Positions 15,296 through 23,635 of a stretch of 64,000 nt of DNA are shown in pieces; positions within the stretch are counted from its first letter, which is position 1; each line of letters begins with the position of its first letter. Source of the DNA: Flavobacterium sp. NG2 (GTDB taxonomy: Bacteria > Bacteroidota > Bacteroidia > Flavobacteriales > Flavobacteriaceae). The stretch covers positions 1,156,001 through 1,220,000 of the forward strand of contig NZ_CP139420.1 of the NCBI RefSeq assembly GCF_034119845.1, written 5' to 3'. The notes beneath the pieces are model-generated. The model was not told the DNA's origin. It was given only the letters and a program-made list of their open reading frames with translations, and did not search any database. Made by a program: the position numbers and the translations under genes.

Positions 15296-16414
15296 TTATG
15301 CGCCAGAATACTCTCTTATTACTACTTGATTTAAAATGTCATTAATTTTATTGCCTATAATTGCTCGGGTTGAGGTGTTCATTAAGAAATCAAATCCCTT
15401 TTGAATATACTTTTGCTGTGATACTTCGCAGTTTAGCAATTGTTCTACTTTGTCGGCAAAATCAATTGGATTTCCAACTTCCGCGAGTAAGCCAGTTTCA
15501 TTATCTATTAAAACAGTGGGTATTCCACCGGCTCTTGCGGCTACAACTGGAACTCTAGAGGCGTAACTTTCTAAAATCACCCCGCCAGTGGCTTCATTTT
15601 TTGAGGTAAATAAAAATAAGTCAAATTCGGGTATGCATTTATGTATATCGCTTCTGAAACCAGCAAATACAACCTCTTTTTCTAATCCTTTTGAAATTAC
15701 TAGTTCTTTGATTGAAGTTTCTAGTGAGCCTTCGCCAATTAGTACGTATTTTGCTTTTAGTCCTCTTTTGTGAAGTTCTTCAACGGCATTAATCCATGTG
15801 TAATGGTCTTTAACTTTTTCAAAGGCCGAAACATTTCCTATTATTTTATAGTCTAATGGTATGCCTAATTCTCTATGAAGAAATCCTGTTTTATGTTCTC
15901 CAATAAACCTATCTGTATCTACAACGCTCCCTACAACTACTAGTTTTTCACTCTTTTTTATTGCCTTTTTTAACTCAGTAACTACAGGGTCAGATATGCA
16001 AACGATTTTACAGATTCCTTTATAATTGTATTTGAATTTGTTTAAAAAATTGGTTCCAATATTTTTAATCATTGTTCGGAACAAAATCATTGGAGTTTTT
16101 AGACCGCAAAATAAAGATGAAATAACTCCTAAAGTATGTGATTTACTATTGTGGAGAAGTACTATGTTTGCATTAAAATCCCTTGTAATCTTCTTTAATT
16201 GTTTTGCTGTTTTTATACTAAATTGAGATTTATAATCAATGCCTACAACTTGTAAATTCCGTTGTGTGGCTACTTCGAATATTCTGGAATTCTTAGGACA
16301 CACTATCACTTGGTTATTTACTAAATCATGGTCTCTTAATGACTCATAAATGTCTATAATCATTTGCTCATGACCTCTCCAGACAGTTGAGCATGTAAAA
16401 TGTAATAAGCGCAT
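15296..16414 (-). CDS. Glycosyltransferase family 4 protein
   Basis: This 372-residue protein has two Rossmann-like halves of the GT-B fold. The C-terminal GT4 signature has the conserved acidic pair in EATGGVILE near residues 280-290, preceded by GEGSLE and FAGFRSD. It should transfer a sugar from a nucleotide donor at the cytoplasmic face of the membrane. It precedes the polysaccharide deacetylase by 10 bp in the same direction. The N-terminus reads MRLLHFTCSTVWRGHEQM, with no signal peptide. Confidence 0.9.
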   Translation of the reverse strand: MRLLHFTCSTVWRGHEQMIIDIYESLRDHDLVNNQVIVCPKNSRIFEVATQRNLQVVGIDYKSQFSIKTAKQLKKITRDFNANIVLLHNSKSHTLGVISSLFCGLKTPMILFRTMIKNIGTNFLNKFKYNYKGICKIVCISDPVVTELKKAIKKSEKLVVVGSVVDTDRFIGEHKTGFLHRELGIPLDYKIIGNVSAFEKVKDHYTWINAVEELHKRGLKAKYVLIGEGSLETSIKELVISKGLEKEVVFAGFRSDIHKCIPEFDLFLFTSKNEATGGVILESYASRVPVVAARAGGIPTVLIDNETGLLAEVGNPIDFADKVEQLLNCEVSQQKYIQKGFDFLMNTSTRAIIGNKINDILNQVVIREYSGA

Positions 16415-16525
16415 AATGAATAATTTATTTAACGAAAGTATTCGTCAAAACTTCAATATAGCTTAAGAGCGACCTTAAAAAAAACTTAAAAATATTTGTA
16501 AATAGCTATTTTTATAGTGTAGTCT

Positions 16526-17185
16526 TTAATTTAAAATATGGTTGATTTGAGTTAAAACCTCATTCCAGCCGTCTCCACACAACTTAAATTCATGGTCAGT
16601 AGCCACGTAAGACATTTTAATGCTAGGGCTTAGTTCGTACTTGTTTTTAATTTCAATTCCACCATATTCATCTTGTTCTCCCTGAAGAATTAACATTGGA
16701 GTTTTTAAATATTTTAGGTGTTCATATCGTTCGGGTTCTACTCCTTTTTCAGGATGTTGAAAAGGATAGCCAAGGCAGATAATGTGTTTAACTTTTAATT
16801 CATCAGCGATTAGGGAAGAAAGTCGGCCTCCTGATGATCTTGAAAGGATGACAATATCTTTTTCATCTCCCAATTTCGAAATAACTTTTTTTAATTTTTG
16901 AGAACGATGGACCATTACGTTTTTCCTTGTGATAATTATAAAACTATGATAGAAAGCTCGATAAATAAACTGAGTCCAGTGGATTAGAATTTTTTTAATA
17001 GTAGTAGGTATCGATTTTTGCTGGTCTATAATATGTATAAATTGATAAAGTAAATTTCCAGCTGGGTCTTCCCAAATAATTTCATGCTTTGATTTACTTA
17101 AATATTCATATAGCAATAAGTTTAATTCATCGTCATTTTGCCAATTATCGCGACCCACTAATAGGATTTTTTTTGAAGAATTCAT
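16526..17185 (-). CDS. Alpha/beta hydrolase of the KANL3/Tex30-like type
   Basis: The 219-residue protein has the elements of a small alpha/beta hydrolase. The nucleophile elbow is SRSSGGR near residues 116-122, LQGEQDEYG near 165 supplies the acid, and TDHEFK near 199 supplies the His. The combination resembles the KANL3/Tex30 branch often annotated in bacteria as dienelactone-hydrolase-like. No signal peptide is visible, so it is probably cytoplasmic. The gene stands alone, and its substrate cannot be guessed. The 397 bp upstream contain a structured repeat at 17459-17572 and nothing else recognisable. Confidence 0.7.
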   Translation of the reverse strand: MNSSKKILLVGRDNWQNDDELNLLLYEYLSKSKHEIIWEDPAGNLLYQFIHIIDQQKSIPTTIKKILIHWTQFIYRAFYHSFIIITRKNVMVHRSQKLKKVISKLGDEKDIVILSRSSGGRLSSLIADELKVKHIICLGYPFQHPEKGVEPERYEHLKYLKTPMLILQGEQDEYGGIEIKNKYELSPSIKMSYVATDHEFKLCGDGWNEVLTQINHILN

Positions 17186-17458
17186 TCTGAGAAATTAGTT
17201 TTTCACTCTTTATTAGCTAATTAAGTGCCTTATAGCGCTGTCAACTGGGCAAATATATAATTTTCATCCTACAAATTTAAAATTATAAATGAAAAGGGGG
17301 GTGTTTTTGTAGCTTTTTTAATCCAAAATACGTATTGGTTTATATTGATTTTTTACGTTAACAGGTTCGAGTTCTAATGCTAATTTAGGTCTAACAGCGT
17401 TTGCTTAGGTAGTTAAACAATTTAATAATACTGAAAGTAGTTGATAACCCATTCGTTT

Positions 17459-17572
17459 GCGTGAGGGATAGGAGCTGGCTACCAAAGTAGCGCGGATAGC
17501 CCGACAGCATTCTATCAAGGGGCCTTATAAGCATAAAGGATAGTGGCCCCTTGATAGAATGGTGACACGCCC
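17459..17572 (+). repeat. Structured intergenic repeat, family 1 (copy 2)
   Basis: This 114-bp element starts with GCGTGAGGGAT and ends with CACGCCC, as does the copy at 1404-1518. Its internal hairpin has perfect 17-bp arms at 17508-17524 and 17545-17561. The arm sequence differs from that of copy 1 except for a GGGGC core, yet pairing is kept. It lies 10 bp beyond the stop of the saccharopine-dehydrogenase-like gene and may also act as its terminator. Confidence 0.7.
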
Positions 17573-17582
17573 AAGAGAAAAT

Positions 17583-18956
17583 TTACTGTAATTGATACCC
17601 AAAATACGGCATATATTCTTCGTGAAAAATAACGCCGTAGTTTTCTAGTTCTTTGAGAATAGGTTGGTAAACTTCTTTATGTATGGGCAGTTGCACACCT
17701 GGAGTGGTGATTTTTTTATTAAGGATGAGTAGGCTGGCCATGGCTAGAGGTAGTCCAACGGTTTTTGCCATGGCGGTATAGGTTTGATCATCGCCAATGC
17801 AAACCATTTTGGAATCTATTTGTTGTTTTTTACCGTAGAGTTCGAAACCAAATTTATGATACATCACAATCATGTCCTTGTCAGTCGGTTTGAGGGTCCA
17901 ACTGTCGCTGAGGATTTTTTCGAGAATTTGGGCAGGTGTAGCATTTTTTAGGCCTACTTTTTTAGTACGGCTAAACAAATCGAGCTCTACAAGTTTGTCC
18001 CACATAATGTCGTCTGGGTCAATTTTAAGGATGAGACGCATTTTGATTTCGACTGAATCGGTAGGGTGATAAGGCAAGAATGAATTGACATACTGGCGAT
18101 AAGTCATGTTCTCAGAGTTTTCCATGGTGTAGCTATCGTCAGTCATCCCGAGTTGTACAAACATATGCCAAGCTTTGGAAAATCCAACACGTCGAATAGT
18201 GCCTCTGTATAAGGTCAGGACATCATCGAGTCCGTAAACGGAACGGTATTTTAAGGAATCGCGATTAGGATAAGCTTCGAATTTGCCGTAACCCTCAACG
18301 GCAAGAAATTCGGTTCTTCGAAATAAATTACAATAGGGGATGTATTTATAAGCCCCTTCTTGTATAAACTTTGCCGACCCGCCTTGTCCAGCCAAAACCA
18401 CATTGCGTGGTGCCCAAGTGAATTTGTAATTCCATAAATTGGTATCGGATTCGGGGGCTACAAGTCCGCCACAAAAAGATTCAAACAATAGCATTTTTCC
18501 GCCTTTTTCACGTACTTCATCAATTACTTTCATGGCACTCATATGATCGATTCCTGGGTCAAGCCCAATTTCGTTCATGAATATCAGGTTGTTGGCTTTT
18601 ACTTGGCTATCCAAAGCCTGCATTTCGTTACTTATATAAGAAGCGGTAACTAAATGTTTTTTATATAAAATACAATCTCGCGCCACTTCGATATGTAAAT
18701 GTGCTGGCAACATGGAGATAACAATATCGGCTTTTTGAATGTTTTGTTTGCGTTGACTTTCGTCAAAAACATCTAAGGCAATCGCTGAAGCATTAGGATG
18801 ATTTAACGTCTTTTTTTGGGCTAGTTTCAATGATAAATCGCCAATAACGAGATGCAGGTTTTCCTCATCTGATTTCTCTAATAAATACCGAATTAAAGAA
18901 GAAGCTGATCTCCCTGCACCGATGATTAAAATAGTTCTGTGGTTGGATTGTATCAT
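17583..18956 (-). CDS. Saccharopine dehydrogenase family protein
   Basis: This 457-residue protein begins with a dinucleotide-binding motif (IIGAGRSASSLIRYLL) and has the saccharopine dehydrogenase C-terminal domain starting near LDPGIDHMSAMK at about residue 133. The enzyme family catalyses NAD(P)-linked cleavage or formation of saccharopine in lysine metabolism, but bacterial homologues also act in polyamine and other amino-acid pathways. No lysine genes lie nearby, so the exact reaction is uncertain. It is monocistronic and followed at 10 bp by a structured repeat. Confidence 0.87.
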   Translation of the reverse strand: MIQSNHRTILIIGAGRSASSLIRYLLEKSDEENLHLVIGDLSLKLAQKKTLNHPNASAIALDVFDESQRKQNIQKADIVISMLPAHLHIEVARDCILYKKHLVTASYISNEMQALDSQVKANNLIFMNEIGLDPGIDHMSAMKVIDEVREKGGKMLLFESFCGGLVAPESDTNLWNYKFTWAPRNVVLAGQGGSAKFIQEGAYKYIPYCNLFRRTEFLAVEGYGKFEAYPNRDSLKYRSVYGLDDVLTLYRGTIRRVGFSKAWHMFVQLGMTDDSYTMENSENMTYRQYVNSFLPYHPTDSVEIKMRLILKIDPDDIMWDKLVELDLFSRTKKVGLKNATPAQILEKILSDSWTLKPTDKDMIVMYHKFGFELYGKKQQIDSKMVCIGDDQTYTAMAKTVGLPLAMASLLILNKKITTPGVQLPIHKEVYQPILKELENYGVIFHEEYMPYFGYQLQ

Positions 18957-19006
18957 GGAATTGCCTTTTTAACAAAAATACAAAATAAGTTTTGGGGTTT
19001 AACTAC

Positions 19007-19108
19007 AAAGGGCGCAAAGGACACAAAGTTTTTTGAATAGCTATCTTATTTTCTCTTCGTGTCTTAGCGTCTTAGCGGTAAAATTTTTCTTTTCGTCTTT
19101 GCGGTAAA
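19007..19108. repeat. Imperfect inverted intergenic repeat (CTACAAAGGGCGCAAAGG type)
   Basis: The left part ACTACAAAGGGCGCAAAGGA is an imperfect inverted match to the right part CTTAGCGTCTTAGCGGTAAA. A further fragment TTTGCGGTAAA follows. Related words occur at 45041-45089. Such AAAGGCGCAAAG-like repeats are common between genes in Bacteroidota and are probably small non-autonomous palindromes. Confidence 0.5.
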
Positions 19109-19143
19109 AACAATACTTTTGTTATTCAAATTAAGTAAAAATC

Positions 19144-19533
19144 ATGATTGATAAAAAGATAATAGGCACTGGTGCATTAATGGGAATGATAGCAATAATT
19201 TTAGGGGCTTTTGGCGCTCATGCTTTGAAGAAAATCTTAACTCCTGAATTGTTGGCTACTTTTGAAACAGGTGTTCGCTATCAAATGTATCAAGCGTTTT
19301 TTTTATTACTGCTGCCAAGTTTTAAAATACTGACTGAAAAGACCAAAAAAACTATTTTTTACCTGATTGTTATAGGAGTAATTTTCTTCTCGGGTTCTAT
19401 TTATGGTTTGGCTACAAACTACTTAACTCCTTTTGATTTTAAGACTATCGGATTCATAACTCCCATTGGTGGATTATTCATAATTATTGGTTGGGGAATG
19501 CTGGCATACAATTATTTTAAGAGCAAATCATAA
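19144..19533 (+). CDS. DUF423 family inner-membrane protein
   Basis: The 129-residue protein has four predicted membrane helices and the opening GTGALMGMIAIILGAFGAHALKK, typical of the DUF423 (YgdD-like) family; I give the motif in pieces because the family is recognised by GAFGAHAL and the following QMYQA. The function is unknown. A TACTTTTG element at 19114-19121 fits as a -7 region. pckA follows 63 bp downstream, with its own possible -7 sequence TATCTTTA. Confidence 0.85.
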   Translation: MIDKKIIGTGALMGMIAIILGAFGAHALKKILTPELLATFETGVRYQMYQAFFLLLLPSFKILTEKTKKTIFYLIVIGVIFFSGSIYGLATNYLTPFDFKTIGFITPIGGLFIIIGWGMLAYNYFKSKS

Positions 19534-19596
19534 GCTATTCTGCTCATAAATCCTTATCTTTAAAGTATGAATTCTCATTCTTAAAAGGTACTATTT

Positions 19597-21195
19597 ATGG
19601 ACAGCAATACCACCAAAAAAATCCCTGATTTGGATAAAATAGGGATTCTAAACGCCAAAATACATTATCAATTATCTGCCGAAGACTTACATCAAATATG
19701 CCTCGCTAGAGGACAAGGAAAGGAAACTTCAACTGGAGCACTCGCTATCCATACCGGTAAATTCTCCGGAAGGTCGCCTCAAGATCGTTTTATCGTCAAA
19801 GATGCCATTACTGAAAATGAAGTTTGCTGGGGAGATGTTAACATCCCTTTTGAATCTGATGATTTTGACGCTTTGTATGACAAGCTCACTTCCTATTTAT
19901 CAAATAAAGAATTATTTGTAAGAGATGCTTATGTGTGTGCAGAACCTAAATACCGACTGAATGTTAGGGCTATTACCGAAACAGCTTGGTCAAATTTATT
20001 TTGTCATAACATGTTCTTAAGATTAAATGAGGACGAATTAGAGCATTTTGAAACCGATTGGACCGTAATTTGCGCTCCGAGTTTTTTAGCTGATCCGATA
20101 ATAGACAAAACCCGTCAAGGAAATTTTACGCTATTGAATTTCAGTCGAAAAATTGTAATGATTGGAGGAACGGGGTATACGGGCGAAATCAAAAAAGGAA
20201 TTTTTTCGGCTTTGAATTTTATACTTCCTGTTAAAGAAAAAATTTTATCGATGCATTGCAGTGCTAATGTGGGGCAAAATGGTGAAACTGCTATTTTCTT
20301 TGGTTTATCAGGAACTGGAAAAACGACGCTTTCGGCTGATCCTAAACGAAAATTGATAGGTGACGACGAACATGGCTGGACTAAAGAAAATACTGTTTTT
20401 AATTTTGAAGGGGGTTGTTATGCCAAAGTTGTCAACCTGTCTGAAGAAAATGAACCTGATATTTATAGAGCCATACGAAAAGGAGCTTTAATCGAAAATG
20501 TAGTTTTTAAAACAGGAACTAATGAGGTAGACTTTAGCGATATTTCTATTTCGCCCAATACTCGTGTGAGCTATCCTATTGAACATATTGACAATATTCA
20601 GCCAGGTTCTGTTGGAGGTAATCCAAAGAATATTTTTTTCTTAACTGCTGATTCTTTTGGAATTTTGCCTCCCATTGCGCGTTTGACTCCTGGTCAAGCT
20701 GCCTATCATTTTATATCTGGTTATACAGCTAAAATAGCGGGTACCGAAACAGGAATTACTGAGCCCCAGCCTAATTTTTCAGCTTGTTTTGGCGCACCCT
20801 TTATGCCATTACATCCCACACGCTATGCCGAAATGTTAAGTCAAAAAATAAAAGAAGATGAGGCAACGGTTTGGTTAATAAACACTGGATGGACAGCAGG
20901 TCCATATGGAACTGGAAGCAGAATGAAAATAAAATACACTCGTGCTATGATTGATGCTGCTTTGAGTGGCGAATTGGACCAAGTTAATTATCAAAATCAC
21001 CCCGTATTTGGTATTGCGATTCCACAATCTTGTCCTAATGTACCGAGTGAAGTATTAAATCCTAGAGACACTTGGAACGATAAGGAATTGTATGATATAA
21101 AAAGCATAGCATTAGCAGAAAAATTTAAAGCTAATTTTGCTCCTTTCAAGGAGTTTGCCAACGACGAAATTTTGTCAGGAGCGCCGAAAGTTTAA
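19597..21195 (+). CDS. pckA: Phosphoenolpyruvate carboxykinase (ATP)
   Basis: PckA converts oxaloacetate and ATP to phosphoenolpyruvate, CO2 and ADP, the first committed step of gluconeogenesis in the cytoplasm. The 532-residue length is normal for the ATP-dependent form. Clear signatures are the P-loop GLSGTGKTT at residues 236-244, the preceding metal-site region MHCSANVGQNGETA, the LIGDDEHGW kinase-2-like motif, and the C-terminal NTGWTAGPYGTG. Its stop codon TAA (21193-21195) lies inside TTTAAA, the duplicated target of the neighbouring insertion sequence, so the insertion left the protein intact but cut it off from its native terminator, now probably the hairpin at 22851-22892. Confidence 0.97.
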   Translation: MDSNTTKKIPDLDKIGILNAKIHYQLSAEDLHQICLARGQGKETSTGALAIHTGKFSGRSPQDRFIVKDAITENEVCWGDVNIPFESDDFDALYDKLTSYLSNKELFVRDAYVCAEPKYRLNVRAITETAWSNLFCHNMFLRLNEDELEHFETDWTVICAPSFLADPIIDKTRQGNFTLLNFSRKIVMIGGTGYTGEIKKGIFSALNFILPVKEKILSMHCSANVGQNGETAIFFGLSGTGKTTLSADPKRKLIGDDEHGWTKENTVFNFEGGCYAKVVNLSEENEPDIYRAIRKGALIENVVFKTGTNEVDFSDISISPNTRVSYPIEHIDNIQPGSVGGNPKNIFFLTADSFGILPPIARLTPGQAAYHFISGYTAKIAGTETGITEPQPNFSACFGAPFMPLHPTRYAEMLSQKIKEDEATVWLINTGWTAGPYGTGSRMKIKYTRAMIDAALSGELDQVNYQNHPVFGIAIPQSCPNVPSEVLNPRDTWNDKELYDIKSIALAEKFKANFAPFKEFANDEILSGAPKV

Positions 21196-21196
21196 A

Positions 21197-22840
21197 GGCA
21201 CATTCATAATAACACAAAAAGTTGTTTTTCAGTAAAATAGATGTTATTTTAGAAGAAACAAACCCCGAAATTGCTCAAAACGAGTCAAAAACGGGGTTTT
21301 CTTTTAAAGTGTGATGGCAAAAATAGTACGTTTAAGCGAATTTCAATACAAATTTTCAATTTTTACTATCAATGAAAATTTTGATAGTTTTTACGCCCAA
21401 TTTTTAAAAACGGATTTGGGTAAAATATACCTTTCAATGCCTTTTTCTGAGCTTAGTCAAGCCTTCAAATTGAAAGATTCTAACAAAGGGACTCATTGTT
21501 ATTTTAGTCCCAAGGGTAAGATTGCCCTGATGATGTTAAAAAATTACTACGGTTGCTCAGATAAAAAACTTATCGAACTTTTGAACGGTAATATTTTTAT
21601 GCAGTTTTTTTGCGACATTTTAATCCCTATAGACAAACCCCTGACTAATTTTAAAATCGTGAGCCAAATCAGAATGGAACTCTCCAAAGGCTTAAATATT
21701 CGAAAGAGTCAAGAAATATTAGCTAAAAACTGGATTCCATATATGAGTGATTTGGATAAAATTTTTACAGATGCTACTTGTTACGAAAGTGAAGTACGTT
21801 TTCCTACTAATCAAAAACTACTATGGGAATGCGTACAATGGAATTACAAACAAATGGAAGCCTTATGCGGCATGTTAAAAATCAAGTTACCAAGAACCAA
21901 GTATTTGGATTGGTGTAGACGCTATAATGAATATTCTAAAAAAAGAAAAAAGCAATCAAAACACCGTACAAAAGTAACCAGAGGACTGTTGAAATTATTG
22001 TACAAACTTAACGCTGAACTCAATAAAATTGAGAATCAAAATTCTTTTGAAGCTACTAAAAAATACAAAAACCAACGTTCTCTAATCGCTAAGGTGTATC
22101 AACAACAGTCTCAAATTTTTAAAACAGGCAAAAGTGTTCCAGATAGAATAATAAGTATTAGTAAAAGCTATATTAGACCTATTGTAAGAGGTAAGGAAGT
22201 AAAACAAGTTGAATTTGGAGCCAAAGTCAACAAAATCCAAATTGATGGAATTAATTTTATAGAACATATTCAGTACAGAGCTTTCAATGAAGGTACACGT
22301 CTTCAAAGCACGGTTTTTTGCGCTCAAAACTTAACCAAAACTAAAGTAAAAATGCTTGGTGCTGATGCAATTTATGCCACCAATAAAAATCGAACATTCA
22401 CCACTTCAAACAACATCCAAACCGATTTTGTGCGAAAAGGAAAAGCTGGCAAAAATGAAGAACAGCGTAAAATCTTAGCTAAAGAAATCAAAAAAGAACG
22501 CTCCACTCGATTAGAAGGAAGTTTTGGAAAAGAGAAAGAACATTACAATCTAAAAAAGATAAAAGCCAAAACCCAAAAAAGTGAAATGCTTTGGATCTTC
22601 TTCGGAATACATACAGGAAATGCCCTGGAAATAGGAAGAAGAATTCTCAAGCAGCAACAAATTTTAGCAGCCTAAAAAAACAAAAAACACCTCCGTGGAG
22701 AACGTGCATCTAGTCAATACCTAAAAAAGACTTTTTTGATACATCAGAGTCCGTGAAAAATAAAAATGACCAATTTTGAAACTGAAATTTGGTCATTTTT
22801 TTTATTTCTTGGAAAAAATAGGATTACTTCTGAATGTGCC
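21197..22840 (+). mobile_element. Insertion sequence (IS5/IS1182-like) at the pckA stop codon
   Basis: This 1,644-bp element is bounded by the perfect terminal inverted repeat GGCACATTCA, and both ends are flanked by TTTAAA (21191-21196 and 22841-22846). Because TTTAAA is palindromic, the exact junction and duplication length (4-6 bp) cannot be fixed. It carries one transposase gene. A strong hairpin with AAACCCCG/CGGGGTTTT arms near 21261-21301, ahead of the transposase, should block transcription entering from pckA. A second hairpin near 22768-22803 ends it. Confidence 0.9.
21314..22675 (+). CDS. DDE transposase of the IS5/IS1182 type
   Basis: The protein of about 453 residues has the N-terminal DUF772/InsH-like region (GKIALMMLKNYYGCSDKKLIELL) and catalytic acidic residues in IFTDATCYES near residue 155, MLGADAIYATNKN near 350 and RLEGSFGKEKEHY near 400. 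A Lys/Arg-rich linker lies between. All motifs look intact, so the element may be active. A GTG directly precedes the chosen ATG. Exact family placement needs a database comparison; IS1182 is my best guess from size and motif spacing. Confidence 0.85.
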   Translation: MAKIVRLSEFQYKFSIFTINENFDSFYAQFLKTDLGKIYLSMPFSELSQAFKLKDSNKGTHCYFSPKGKIALMMLKNYYGCSDKKLIELLNGNIFMQFFCDILIPIDKPLTNFKIVSQIRMELSKGLNIRKSQEILAKNWIPYMSDLDKIFTDATCYESEVRFPTNQKLLWECVQWNYKQMEALCGMLKIKLPRTKYLDWCRRYNEYSKKRKKQSKHRTKVTRGLLKLLYKLNAELNKIENQNSFEATKKYKNQRSLIAKVYQQQSQIFKTGKSVPDRIISISKSYIRPIVRGKEVKQVEFGAKVNKIQIDGINFIEHIQYRAFNEGTRLQSTVFCAQNLTKTKVKMLGADAIYATNKNRTFTTSNNIQTDFVRKGKAGKNEEQRKILAKEIKKERSTRLEGSFGKEKEHYNLKKIKAKTQKSEMLWIFFGIHTGNALEIGRRILKQQQILAA

Positions 22841-22850
22841 TTTAAAACAA

Positions 22851-22892
22851 TAAAAAAGTCTTGTAATTGAGAACCAATTAGAAGACTTTTTA
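22851..22892. terminator. Bidirectional terminator between pckA/IS and the PH-domain gene
   Basis: The arms AAAAAGTCTT and AGACTTTTT flank an interior of about 20 bases. It lies just outside the insertion sequence, so it is probably the original shared terminator of pckA and the convergent gene ending at 22915. Confidence 0.6.
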
Positions 22893-22914
22893 AACTGTGT
22901 CTTTTTTCGAAAGT

Positions 22915-23598
22915 TTACATATAACTCAAAACTTCTTTTTTAAGGGCGTCATACTCGCCTTGAAGAATCAATCCATTGTCGAGTAGCTTTTTATAGTTCT
23001 GTAATTTCTCGAACAACTCATCTTGTGATAATTCGCTCAAAGGTCTTTCTTTGGTTGTCGTATGGATTTCATTCGTATGGAATTCGGGCGGATTCGCCGA
23101 TACGATTTCAGCAAAATGGGTTACTTCTTCGGTTTCCATTTCTTCAACATCGGTTGCTGTTTCGTCTTCTATTTCAACTGGCGAATTTACAGTATATGTT
23201 ATATTTTTCAAATTATCCATTTGTTCTTTGGCAAAGGTGTATAATTTTCTCGCCTGTGTTTTCGGAATATAATCAATCGAAATCGTCAATTCAGTTTTAG
23301 TTGAAAACGAGAACTCAGAGCCTAATAAATTTTCTTTAACAAATGAAGCAGTAACATCTTCCCAATCATAATCCACAAAATCCATGGATAACCCCAAGTT
23401 TTTGGGCTTACACAAAATGATTCGTTTGTTGGTTAAAACAATACTATCTGGAAAAACGGTTATCGCTGGTTTTTTTTGAACACCAATGTAACCCACTTCT
23501 TCATTTTTCATTAATAAATCCTGCAATTTTGAGGTTATTTTCTCAATTGCCTTAGGATCTTGGTCTTCATTCAAAAACTTTTTTATTTGGTCTCTCAT
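22915..23598 (-). CDS. PH-domain protein with C-terminal SHOCT motif
   Basis: The 227-residue cytoplasmic protein contains a bacterial PH-like domain at about residues 30-130 (ITVFPDSIVLTNKRIILCKP, then YDWEDVTASFVKE). An acidic linker rich in Glu and Thr follows, then a C-terminal SHOCT segment (LFEKLQNYKKLLDNGLILQGEYDALK, about residues 194-219). SHOCT motifs are short two-helix oligomerisation modules at protein ends. Function is unknown. The gene is convergent with pckA and 37 bp beyond the stop of the next gene in the same direction. Confidence 0.75.
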   Translation of the reverse strand: MRDQIKKFLNEDQDPKAIEKITSKLQDLLMKNEEVGYIGVQKKPAITVFPDSIVLTNKRIILCKPKNLGLSMDFVDYDWEDVTASFVKENLLGSEFSFSTKTELTISIDYIPKTQARKLYTFAKEQMDNLKNITYTVNSPVEIEDETATDVEEMETEEVTHFAEIVSANPPEFHTNEIHTTTKERPLSELSQDELFEKLQNYKKLLDNGLILQGEYDALKKEVLSYM

Positions 23599-23635
23599 TT
23601 GAACTAAAGCTAGTTTTTATTGTTGTGTAATTTTT

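Noticed and set aside
23025..23300. Three overlapping plus-strand frames opposite the PH-domain gene
   Set aside because: They are shadows of an AT-rich gene with a clear domain structure on the other strand.
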